Source of the DNA: UBA11865 sp035686605
GTDB taxonomy: Bacteria; Chloroflexota; Anaerolineae; Promineifilales; Promineifilaceae
DNA length: 12,839 nt
Reading direction: 5' to 3'
Assembly (NCBI GenBank): GCA_035686605.1
Contig: DASRZI010000456.1
Location: 1 to 12,839 of the forward strand
Shown here one piece after another: positions 6,490 through 12,839 of the stretch. The notes under the pieces are model-generated. The model did not search any database. It was given only the letters and a program-made list of their open reading frames with translations, and was not told where the DNA came from. A program made the translations under genes and the position numbers. The stretch's first letter is position 1; every line of letters begins with the position of its first letter.

Positions 6490-6978
6490 ATGACAGCCAT
6501 GAGTAACCAAGAGAAATTGATCCGCTATCTTGAGCGGCAGCAATGGGTGATAGATAAACAATCGGAAGGGCTATCCCACGCCGATAGTATGCTTCAGCTG
6601 CCATTTCGAAGTAATCGATTCAACTGGGTGCTGGGTCACATAGTGGTTTATCGAGACAAGATGCTGACCCTACTACAGGCGTCCCCCGTTCTAGAAACAG
6701 ACGAATCAGCCATTTACCAGCGTGGATCGGAGCCTCTTTCGGCTGACGAGGATAATGTTGAGATCGAGAGATTGCTGAAATCATCGCAAGAAAGCCTCGA
6801 ACGGCTTATCGTCGCTATCCAGAGCGTCTCCGATGAGTTCCTAGGTGACATTTTTAATGAACTGCACGGGACTACGATCCTGGACCGGCTGGAGTTTCTG
6901 CTCTGGCATGAGAATTATCACCTTGGTCAGCTGGAGATCCTCCGCCAGCTAGCCGGTAAAGATGATGAGATCATCTGA
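6490..6978 (+). CDS. DinB family four-helix-bundle protein
   Basis: A 162-residue DinB_2-type protein. The three predicted metal-binding histidines are in place: His50 in FNWVLGHIVVYRDKML and the pair His140/His144 in LLWHENYHLGQLEILRQL, which is the family's characteristic C-terminal helix. The length is normal for the family. Members are metal-dependent thiol transferases, hydrolases or damage-response proteins, and no substrate can be assigned. GGGAG at 6476-6480 lies 9 nt before the ATG at 6490; an in-frame ATG at 6499 is an alternative start. It is 30 nt downstream of the NAD(P)H-hydrate epimerase gene and likely co-transcribed. It is much shorter than the DinB-TPR protein across the divergent promoter region and shows little similarity beyond the His pattern, so a recent duplication is unlikely. 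Stop TGA. Confidence 0.85.
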   Translation: MTAMSNQEKLIRYLERQQWVIDKQSEGLSHADSMLQLPFRSNRFNWVLGHIVVYRDKMLTLLQASPVLETDESAIYQRGSEPLSADEDNVEIERLLKSSQESLERLIVAIQSVSDEFLGDIFNELHGTTILDRLEFLLWHENYHLGQLEILRQLAGKDDEII

Positions 6979-7055
6979 GCGATTTCTTGCCTGTTGTAAC
7001 GGATATCGCAGATTGTTTCACCCGAGCTAAGCCAAATTATCCAAGCTAATATGGC

Positions 7056-7084
7056 TTGAGATTTGATACAGCATATTCTATAAA
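7056..7084 (+). promoter_or_regulatory. sigma-70 type promoter for the 7129 methyltransferase gene
   Basis: TTGAGA (7056-7061) and TATAAA (7079-7084) each match the -35 and -10 consensus at five of six positions and are separated by 17 bp, the optimal spacing. Transcription would begin near 7091, leaving a leader of about 38 nt before the ATG. This suggests that the methyltransferase is transcribed independently of the epimerase-DinB pair upstream. Confidence 0.6.
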
Positions 7085-7128
7085 ACGCATCGAGTGACGC
7101 GAGTGCTCGAGGATTGGGAGAAACCATC

Positions 7129-7827
7129 ATGTTTTCGAAGAGTGCCCACTATTACGACGCAATTTACTCCTTCAAGGACTATCCAAAGGAGACCGAGACG
7201 ATAAGAACGTTAATCTCCAGGGAAAAACGCACAGATGGTAACCGGCTCCTGGACGTCGCTTGCGGTACTGGCCTGCATATGCTCTACTTGAGCGAGCATT
7301 TTGAAGTTGAAGGGATTGATCTGGATGGCGATATGCTCGGCTTTGCTCGCCATCGGGTGCAAAGCGCGATGTTTCACCAAGGAGACATGGCTGATTTCAA
7401 CCTCGGGAGCACATTTGACGTCGTCATTTGCCTGTTTAGCTCGATAGGATATTTACAAACAACCAAAAGGCTCAATAACGCCATTCGATGCATGGCGGAT
7501 CATCTAGTAACCGGTGGAGTTATGATCGTCGAGCCCTGGTATACTCCTGAAAACTGGCATCCGGGAACCGTGCATGCCAAATTCATCGACGAACCTGAGT
7601 TGAAGATCGCCCGAGTTAATACCAGCTATGTGAACGGAAAGCTATCCTATTTCGATATGCATTACCTGGTAGGCACTCCGGAGGGCACCGATCACTACGT
7701 GGAGCGACACGAATTGGGTCTTTTTACGACTGCAGAAATGACAGGCGCATTCGAATCGGCGGGATTGGCTGTTTCTTATGAACCAGAAGGGTTAATGGGA
7801 CGTGGTCTTTATATCGGACGGAAGTAG
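7129..7827 (+). CDS. SAM-dependent methyltransferase, DesVI/TylM1-like (sugar N-methyltransferase type)
   Basis: A 232-residue class I SAM methyltransferase. Motif I is LLDVACGTGLH at 40-50, the acidic strand-beta2 motif EGIDLD is at 61-66, GDM is at 85-87, and the family-specific CLFSSIGYL is at 101-109. EPW at 135-137, RHELGLF at 193-199 and the C-terminal GRGLYIG complete the pattern of the dTDP-3-amino-sugar N,N-dimethyltransferase group (DesVI, TylM1) known from macrolide sugar pathways. The other aminosugar genes are absent, so a role on another amine is equally possible. The frame opens at a TTG at 7114, but ATG 7129 with GGGAG 8 nt upstream is preferred and puts the start at MFSKSAHYYD, as in relatives. 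A good promoter lies at 7056-7084. Stop TAG. Confidence 0.85.
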   Translation: MFSKSAHYYDAIYSFKDYPKETETIRTLISREKRTDGNRLLDVACGTGLHMLYLSEHFEVEGIDLDGDMLGFARHRVQSAMFHQGDMADFNLGSTFDVVICLFSSIGYLQTTKRLNNAIRCMADHLVTGGVMIVEPWYTPENWHPGTVHAKFIDEPELKIARVNTSYVNGKLSYFDMHYLVGTPEGTDHYVERHELGLFTTAEMTGAFESAGLAVSYEPEGLMGRGLYIGRK

Positions 7828-7942
7828 AGGTTATAAGTCTCGAAACGGAAAGGACCCTTAGGAAGACAATTCGGTTTGGTGTGGATGGAAGTAGACGTAG
7901 TTTCCGCTTGCGTTTGCTAAGATCTGGTGGCAGGTATATCCG

Positions 7943-8785
7943 ATGGAAGATAGGTTGACCAGCAACGGGATACAGAGCGAAATCATCGCTTTTTACCAGC
8001 AGGGTGATGAAGCATCCCGGCTGCTGCAAGGGTATGGGAGGTTGGAATTCACCCGAACTCAAGAACTTTTAGGACGCTTCCTGCCCGATCCTCCTGCGGT
8101 GATACTGGATGTCGGCGGGGGCTCGGGCATCTATGCCGGTCCATTGGCAAGAAGGGGGTATGAGGTTCATCTTGTCGATGCTGTTCAGCTTCACGTGGAG
8201 CAGGCGCTCCAGATGTCTTCAGAGCAGCCCGATCATCCTCTGATCAGTGTGAAAGTCGGAGACGCTCGCAACCTCCAGCAAGATGATGACAGCACTGATG
8301 CAGTCCTCCTTTTCGGACCCTTATACCACTTGATCAAGATTGAGGATCGGCTGCTAGCCTTAGTCGAGGCAAGACGCGTTCTGCGATCAGGGGGAGTCGT
8401 ACTCGCCGTCGGCATCTCCCGTTTTGCCTCTACACTCCAAGGATTTGCACAAGGATTTCTGGACGATCCGGAATTCGAGGCTCTTGCGGGCCGGGATCTC
8501 GTTGAAGGACAACACCGGAATCCAACTTAGAAGAAGCGATACTTCACGACTGCCTACTTTCACCATCCAGATGAGCTCGGCGATGAGCTCAGAACGGCGG
8601 GCTTCGAACACGAAAGGACAGCAGCCGTCGAAGGACCGCTATGGATGCTTCGGGATGTTGATGAACATTGGGATGATCCAGCGAGACGGCAGCGCATGCT
8701 CAGCTTTCTGCGCCATGTGGAAGGGGAACCTTCCATGCTTGGTACCAGCGCCCACATCATGGCCATCGGCCGGAAAGTAGGTTAA
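7943..8785 (+). pseudogene. SAM-dependent methyltransferase interrupted by an in-frame TAG at codon 196
   Basis: The first 195 codons encode a class I methyltransferase: VILDVGGGSGIYA at 53-65 is motif I, LVDAVQLHVEQA follows at 77-88, GDAR is at 106-109, and LFGPLYHL is at 123-130. Translation meets TAG at 8528-8530, just after GQHRNPT. The same frame then continues with no indel for 84 sense codons to TAA at 8783-8785 and encodes the expected family C-terminus, from YFTTAYFHHPDELGDELR to TSAHIMAIGRKVG. The full product would be about 280 residues, normal for the group, so the TAG is a single-codon interruption rather than the natural end. TAG is a normal stop in three neighbouring genes, so this is most simply a nonsense mutation or a read error; readthrough is possible. 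The upstream ribosome site is weak (AGGT, 7 nt). The substrate is unknown. Confidence 0.8.
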
Positions 8786-8792
8786 ACGACGG

Positions 8793-9563
8793 TTACTTAT
8801 TAGTTCCCAGGATATAAAAGCTGCTGTCGCTGTCTGATGCTGGTTCGAAAGTGTCAGTCGATAAGGCACGCACCTCACTATAGCCGGATTTCTCGAACAG
8901 AGCAGTAATCTTATCCAGAGAGTAGTTTTGAGTTGCTGGCGACCTGACGTGCAGCTCCGTGCTGATGACCTGGTCGTCCTTAACCAGTTCGAACCGATTC
9001 TCCGTACTCTGCAGTTGAGAATCCTCGTCAAATGAGAGGCGTTCCCACCTTCGAATTGTAACCTTGTCCTCTGACCTTTCTTTCTCAACTAAGAATCGCC
9101 ATTCTGTTTGCTTAGCGGTCCTGACGCTCATAATTGACATCACCAAAGTCCCACCTGATTTCACGTGATATTTGAAGCGGAGAAAAGCTTCAAAGGCATC
9201 TTCAGGTGTAGTGATGAGCTGGAACGTACTAGAAGGAATGAAGATGGTTCCATACTCGCGTGGAAGATCAAGCTGCTCCATCGATTGTTGGTAGAGAGTT
9301 GGATCAAGGTCTTGATCTCGAGCTTTCTGCCGACATATGTCGAGCATCTTCCGTGAATTGTCTACGCCATCGACATCGAGGCCATCTAAGAGAAAAGGTA
9401 TTAATAACCTACCAGTTCCACATCCGACATCCAGCGCTGGTTCTCCACCATTCTGAATAAAGTCCTTGTAATAGGGTCCATCTGTCCAGCCGGAGGTATC
9501 CCCTCATAATAGGTCCCAGCTTTCTGCTAGCAGGCCGTGATACTCGTAGTCAATCTGATTCAT
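8793..9563 (-). pseudogene. SAM-dependent methyltransferase interrupted by an in-frame TGA at codon 20
   Basis: The minus frame begins at ATG 9563, with GGAGA 4 nt upstream, and reads MNQIDYEYHGLLAESWDLL, then TGA at 9504-9506, then GDTSGWTDG. It continues through motif I (ALDVGCGTGRLL, about 43-54), the SAM-ribose acidic segment DVDGVDNS (63-70), PSSTFQLI, and a normal C-terminus (SSFYILGTNK) to TAA at 8793. Total length would be 256 residues, as expected. In relatives this position usually reads LLRGD, so TGA most likely replaces CGA (C to T). The longest uninterrupted piece starts at codon 73 (9347) and lacks motif I, so it should not work alone. TGA ends several neighbours, so recoding is unlikely. 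The gene converges on the other interrupted methyltransferase with 7 bp between stops. Confidence 0.8.
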
Positions 9564-9830
9564 CAGTTCTCCATAAAAGCTATAGCACCATCGCCGGTAA
9601 TCCGGAGATGGCACGGGGAATTATGGATTCTCTTGAACGTTAACTGGGGACCTAGGCGCACAATGAAAAGATGAATGTGATTCCGCCTAATTCAGTTTTC
9701 TTAGTGATGAAAGTGTGCTCGGTGTGCCAGTGCAGGGTTAAGCAAATAATATGCCAATCTGAATAAAACGCCTTGCAATACCATGGGAAAGGGGGGAATG
9801 CGGATTGTATGCCAGTCCTCTCCCAACCAG

Positions 9831-9962
9831 GCCACCTTCTTTGTCATCTCGACTGGAGAGATTCCTGAGTCGATCCTTTCTGGAGAAGCCTGCGGATTGA
9901 CGAGACCACAGGGATGCCTGGTCGACCTCTTGGTCGTCCTTGGCTACGCTCTGCATGACAAG
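9831..9962. repeat. MITE-like repeat, copy 1 (full unit)
   Basis: The unit begins GCCACCTTCTTTGTCATCTC and ends CTACGCTCTGCATGACA. The left TGTCAT... and right ...ATGACA ends are inverted. Internal blocks shared with copy 3 are GGAGAAGCCT followed by GGATTGA. The right-end module holds GGTCGACC (9920-9927) and a CGACC-tctt-GGTCG hairpin. About 132 bp, with no coding capacity. Confidence 0.65.
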
Positions 9963-9967
9963 AGTAT

Positions 9968-10020
9968 AGGGGTGCCTGGTCGACCTCTTGGTCGTCTTTG
10001 ACTACGCTCGGCAATCACAA
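9968..10020. repeat. MITE-like repeat, copy 2 (right-end module only)
   Basis: A tandem duplicate of the right-end module of copy 1 at a 58-bp period: GGTGCCTGGTCGACCTCTTG is nearly identical to 9912-9931, and it ends CTCGGCAATCACAAG where copy 1 ends CTCTGCATGACAAG. The left half of the unit is missing. Confidence 0.6.
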
Positions 10021-10041
10021 GACGGGGCGTTTTCGAACGAA

Positions 10042-10185
10042 GCCACCCCCTTTGTCATCTCGACTGAAGCGAAGGGGAATGGAGAGAACCCTTGATCAAT
10101 CCTTAATGGGGAAGCCTTAGGATTGAGGAGGCTAGGGATGCCTGGTTGACTTCCTGGTCGTCCTTGGCTTCGCTCGGCATGACAT
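10042..10185. repeat. MITE-like repeat, copy 3 (full unit, best terminal inverted repeats)
   Basis: The left end TGTCATCTCGACTGAAGCG pairs with the right end CGCTCGGCATGACA; the roughly 23-nt terminal inverted repeats match at about 17 positions. Between them are GGAGAGAACCC, GGGGAAGCCTTAGGATTGAG and the CCTGGTTGACTTCCTGGTCG module related to copies 1 and 2. Left flank GCCACCCCCTT matches copy 1 (GCCACCTTCTT). About 144 bp, non-coding, consistent with a non-autonomous palindromic element mobilised by a transposase elsewhere. Confidence 0.65.
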
Positions 10186-10270
10186 CTGCATGCTTCTTCG
10201 AATCATTTGCCTGGGCTTGCCGACAGTTCGAGATGCCAAAGGAGGATTGTCTCGCTGGAATATACAGTGA

Positions 10271-11542
10271 TCACGCTGGACCATAGGCCCCAATGCTCTC
10301 GATGATTTCAACAGCTCTTTTCACACCATCCTCACTGCGAAGTTCAGCGCCCAGTTCCTTGGCGCGAGTAGCCATCGTCGCATCCGAAATGGCGACCTGT
10401 ATACGGTCCGCCAACGATCGGGCACTCAGCTTCTTATATGGAAGGGGCGCCGGGCCTACTCCCAGAACAGCAGCCCGATCTCCCCAGTAATACTGGTCGA
10501 AACCGAATGGGACGACCACGGACGGAACGCCGGACCTGAAGGCAAACCCGCTGGTGCCCGATCCACCATGATGTACCACGGCCGACATTTTTGGGAATAG
10601 CCAGCCGTATGGCGCGTAGTTGATTACCAGGAAATCTTCGGGAAGCGCCTTTCCCAACCCTGCCCAGCCGGCCTGGATGATAGCCCTCGTTCCGACCAGC
10701 CTGACCGCATCCACAATGATAGACGTAACCTGCTCCGCATCGGCGATTGGAATGCTGCCGAATCCGACGAATACAGGTTTATCGCCGTTTTCGATAAAAT
10801 GACGCAGCTTCTCAGATGGCACCCAAGAAGGATCGTCCAGGTGCCACCATCCAGTGATATGAATTTGCTCGCCCCAATCCGCGGGACGAGATACGACATG
10901 GGAACTGAAACCGTTGATAACTGGCACTCCTTGACGGTAGGACTGCCCAAAATCACCAAGGAATGGTTTAGCGGGAAGGCCGAGCACATCGGACCGCCAG
11001 CTGTTGACCGCTTGGCGAAACATGCCCCAAGCCATCTGTTCACCCATGCGGTATGTCAGCGCATTGTATCCAGGCAAGAAAGACAGCTGCTTTGGAAATC
11101 CAATGAGGGGCTGGTATCTGCTTCTGGACAACGGGATCACGGAGACGATCGACCATGGGATGCCGAGGAATTCGGCTAAATCACCCCCGTACAGGGACGC
11201 CGGCAGTTGGTTTAGGATCAGATCGCTGTCGTACAGCACTGGATCCGAAAGATCAATTGACAGAGTATCTGCCAGCGAGGCGTAAGATTTTCTTATGGCT
11301 CGAATGAAGCTCAGTGGATTGGATCTTCCTTTTAGCAGACCCGCACTCATTGCCGCATTAAGCAGCGCCTTGGCATCGCCTTGAAGTGGAAAGAATTTTA
11401 GACCGGCGTTCAGAATGAGGGGAGCAAATGCGGTAAAAGTCGCTACTCGCACGTGATGTTCAGCGGCCTGCAATCCCATACCCAGAGGAACAAATGGCTG
11501 GACATCTCCTCTCGAACCTAGAGCGATGATGGTGATTTGCAT
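10271..11542 (-). CDS. GT1 family glycosyltransferase (UDP-sugar dependent, YjiC / macrolide-sterol type)
   Basis: A 423-residue GT-B fold enzyme of family GT1. The N-terminus MQITIIALGSRGDVQPFVPL (1-20) is the acceptor-domain signature of sterol- and macrolide-type glucosyltransferases, with the likely catalytic base in the first domain. The C-terminal nucleotide-sugar motif is intact: AVVHHGGSGTSGFAFRSGVP at 321-340, then PFGFDQYYWGDR at 345-356, where Asp349-Gln350 contact the sugar. FVGFGS at 258-263 marks the start of the second Rossmann domain. It should transfer a sugar from a UDP/dTDP donor to a lipophilic acceptor such as a sterol, glycolipid, polyketide or antibiotic; the acceptor is not readable. 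It starts 8 nt after the DUF4037 stop, so the two are one operon; its own Shine-Dalgarno is poor, consistent with coupling. Stop TGA. Confidence 0.9.
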   Translation of the reverse strand: MQITIIALGSRGDVQPFVPLGMGLQAAEHHVRVATFTAFAPLILNAGLKFFPLQGDAKALLNAAMSAGLLKGRSNPLSFIRAIRKSYASLADTLSIDLSDPVLYDSDLILNQLPASLYGGDLAEFLGIPWSIVSVIPLSRSRYQPLIGFPKQLSFLPGYNALTYRMGEQMAWGMFRQAVNSWRSDVLGLPAKPFLGDFGQSYRQGVPVINGFSSHVVSRPADWGEQIHITGWWHLDDPSWVPSEKLRHFIENGDKPVFVGFGSIPIADAEQVTSIIVDAVRLVGTRAIIQAGWAGLGKALPEDFLVINYAPYGWLFPKMSAVVHHGGSGTSGFAFRSGVPSVVVPFGFDQYYWGDRAAVLGVGPAPLPYKKLSARSLADRIQVAISDATMATRAKELGAELRSEDGVKRAVEIIESIGAYGPA

Positions 11543-11550
11543 GGGCGACT

Positions 11551-12663
11551 TTATTGACCTCTGAGCAATGCTGGCAGCTGGCTAAATCTCTCCGGATAAG
11601 CCAAGACATCGGTCGAATCCACTAATTGATCGATACCTCCCAGGTGCTTTGGCAGGTCTTTGACTTGTTGATCGGAGATGGCACCCAACAGCGCGTCCAC
11701 AAATTGCTCGGAGTGGATGACCATGTATGGCCTGCCATGAAAACTGGAGACCTCGCCCGGAACTGGTGGGGTTATCCCAAGAAGATTATGACGCCGGGCG
11801 AGATCTTCATAGACAAGAGATAAAGCTCCTTGTCGCTGCTCCCAGCCGTCGCTCTTCCAAATATCCTCAAACATCGGTGATAAGTCCCTGGCGCATTCCA
11901 GCTTCGAAAATGCGGATCCCAACCATTTTGAATAGGGCGCATATTCCTTTTCCATCAGGAAGCACAGACGTATCACATTGTAGACCTGCCGGGCCGCGAT
12001 AAGCCTCGAGCCAATCTCATCCCCAGCATCACCGGCACGGCTCATGAAAGGCTCTTCCTGATCTACTCGACGCCAGGCCACAGCCATGAGGTACAGCCAA
12101 AGTTCGCCAGGATAGTAGCCAAGGGAGTCGCGTACTGACGTCAGCTGCCCCCAGTCATCATGAAAGATCCCGCCGCTTCGAACGGTGCGGAGGCGCTGCT
12201 CAGGAAAGGATAACCAATGAAAAAGGCTTAGGGGTTCGGAAAGATCGTACTCAAGATAATCGCGATAAAAGGAAGGAACGGTCTTGAAGTCGACCAAATG
12301 CTTGATCGGGTGTTTTGCCACTAGTGACATGCCCATTGTCCCATCTTCATGGGCTTCATAGTTGGTCGGGTATCCATAGAAATCAAGCGGCAGCTCGTAG
12401 CTCAATCTCTCGGACAGCGCGTCGCCGGCTTCGACCAGATCGCTATCCTCGAGATAGATGGTCAGCCGCGGTCCCCAATCATGGTCACGGGAAAGCGGTG
12501 TATCATATCCTAGGACATCTGAACCTCCGTCCAGCCGTCCGGCGGCATATGGAAGATTAGGCTGGAGTTTTCTCATCAGCGGCCCTACCACTTCTTCGTG
12601 GTAGCGCCTGCTAAGCTCCAGGCCGTGTATGAAAGGGATCTCGTCCAAATTCAGCACGGGCAA
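11551..12663 (-). CDS. DUF4037 domain protein (nucleotidyltransferase-fold)
   Basis: About 370 residues. The region near residues 41-66, with AGRLDGGSDVLGYDTPLSRD followed by HDWGPRL, is the hallmark of DUF4037 proteins: a Gly-Ser-Asp nucleotidyltransferase-like loop followed by a conserved S-x-D-H-D-W-G. The rest is helical with many Trp and Tyr residues and typical conserved pieces (YPGELWLYLMAVAWRR, and later a conserved FHGRPY). No catalytic activity has been established for the family to my knowledge; nucleotide transfer to a small molecule is a reasonable inference from the fold. The frame starts at TTG 12663, but its AGGA lies only 3 nt away; a GTG at 12657 has AGGA 9 nt upstream and may be the true start. 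The GT1 gene follows after 8 nt. Stop TAA. Confidence 0.85.
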   Translation of the reverse strand: MPVLNLDEIPFIHGLELSRRYHEEVVGPLMRKLQPNLPYAAGRLDGGSDVLGYDTPLSRDHDWGPRLTIYLEDSDLVEAGDALSERLSYELPLDFYGYPTNYEAHEDGTMGMSLVAKHPIKHLVDFKTVPSFYRDYLEYDLSEPLSLFHWLSFPEQRLRTVRSGGIFHDDWGQLTSVRDSLGYYPGELWLYLMAVAWRRVDQEEPFMSRAGDAGDEIGSRLIAARQVYNVIRLCFLMEKEYAPYSKWLGSAFSKLECARDLSPMFEDIWKSDGWEQRQGALSLVYEDLARRHNLLGITPPVPGEVSSFHGRPYMVIHSEQFVDALLGAISDQQVKDLPKHLGGIDQLVDSTDVLAYPERFSQLPALLRGQ

Positions 12664-12703
12664 TGGTCCTATCTGTATCGACGACTGGTTAATTCGCGAG
12701 TGC

Positions 12704-12839
12704 CTAGGCTGTTACTCCAGTGAAGTTGAAAATCCCTATCTTCAATGGAGGCACACATACGACGGAACCCATCTCGGATATTCGCAAACGCCGGTTGCCT
12801 CCGACGGCGATGACATTAGCCAGGGCATCAACATAGCTC
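12704..12839 (-). CDS. possible 3' end of an unrecognised gene running off the right edge
   Basis: The minus frame from the window edge to TAG at 12704 is open for 44 codons and ends ...VVCVPPLKIGIFNFTGVTA. Its alternating hydrophobic composition looks protein-like and its orientation matches the DUF4037-GT1 pair, whose first gene starts about 40 nt further on. However, the plus strand over the same bases is also open and protein-like (DGTHLGYSQTPVASDGDD), so only one of the two, or neither, is real. No family is recognised for either. Confidence 0.3.
   Translation of the reverse strand, partial: SYVDALANVIAVGGNRRLRISEMGSVVCVPPLKIGIFNFTGVTA

Larger units (their letters stand above)
9564..10270. 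other. gene-free stretch carrying MITE-like repeats
   Basis: About 700 bp between the interrupted methyltransferase and the end of the glycosyltransferase gene hold no convincing gene. The first part (9564-9830) should contain the promoter for the methyltransferase at 9563, but I see no strong -35/-10 pair. From 9831 to about 10185 it is built of related palindromic repeat units. Short open frames across it on both strands arise from the repeats and are not genes. No terminator with a T-run is evident. Confidence 0.7.

Noticed and set aside
8424..8780. 118-codon plus-strand frame overlapping the interrupted methyltransferase
   Set aside because: It is in another frame; the family C-terminus is encoded in the frame of the 7943 start, so this is a shadow.
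8528..9506. Genetic recoding (pyrrolysine at TAG, selenocysteine or Trp/Gly at TGA) as the explanation for both interruptions
   Set aside because: TAG ends the esterase, VTT and DesVI-like genes, and TGA ends the aminotransferase, DinB-TPR, epimerase, DinB and GT1 genes, so both act as ordinary stops here. No SECIS-like element or pyl gene is visible. Simple nonsense mutation or read error is more likely.
9738..10001. 72-codon frames on both strands over the repeats
   Set aside because: They are made of the repeat units themselves, have no credible start context, and overlap each other.
9912..10185. CRISPR-like array (three similar blocks near 9912, 9970 and 10134)
   Set aside because: Spacing is irregular, the blocks are imperfect, there are no unique spacers of constant length, and each block is the right end of a larger unit with inverted ends.
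3288..11542. A desosamine-type aminosugar cluster (aminotransferase, DesVI-like methyltransferase, glycosyltransferase)
   Set aside because: The aminotransferase is class III and not the DegT/DnrJ type used for sugars, there are no dTDP-sugar synthase, dehydratase or isomerase genes, and the three genes are in separate units.

Overview
The window is bacterial chromosomal DNA: densely packed genes, Shine-Dalgarno motifs close to most starts, ATG/GTG/TTG starts, TAA/TAG/TGA all used as stops, and base composition that looks near 50% GC. No rRNA, tRNA, transposase or phage gene is visible. A corrinoid-protein-associated methyltransferase at the left edge suggests an anaerobe with corrinoid-dependent C1 metabolism. 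The gene mix (DinB-fold proteins, stand-alone methyltransferases, a DUF4037 protein, small palindromic repeats) fits an uncultured lineage such as Chloroflexota, but that placement is a low-confidence guess from style.

Layout. Positions 1-5457 are mostly minus strand: a partial CpaM-like methyltransferase, an HSL-family alpha/beta hydrolase with a possible small ORF just upstream, a VTT/DedA-type membrane protein overlapped by a tiny membrane ORF, and a class III aminotransferase preceded by a DinB-TPR fusion gene with a hairpin between them. Positions 5719-8785 are plus strand: a stand-alone NAD(P)H-hydrate epimerase domain, a DinB protein, a DesVI/TylM1-like N-methyltransferase with a good sigma-70 type promoter, and a second SAM methyltransferase interrupted by one in-frame TAG. 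Converging on it, with 7 bp between the stops, is a minus-strand SAM methyltransferase interrupted at codon 20 by an in-frame TGA. About 700 bp without genes follow, holding a small cluster of MITE-like palindromic repeats. The right end (minus) holds a DUF4037 nucleotidyltransferase-fold gene and a GT1 glycosyltransferase 8 nt apart, then a probable 3' fragment of another gene.

How the genes relate. No single pathway is obvious. The common theme is modification of small molecules: four SAM methyltransferases, a GT1 glycosyltransferase, an NTase-fold protein, two DinB-fold proteins, an esterase-like hydrolase and a PLP enzyme. This is the family mix of antibiotic/xenobiotic tailoring or detoxification, but substrates cannot be read from sequence. 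The most notable direct observations are the two single-codon interruptions in otherwise full-length methyltransferase genes, the MITE-like repeats beside them, the ATGA-coupled tiny membrane ORF, the hairpin abutting the aminotransferase Shine-Dalgarno, and a long inverted repeat at 2131-2224.
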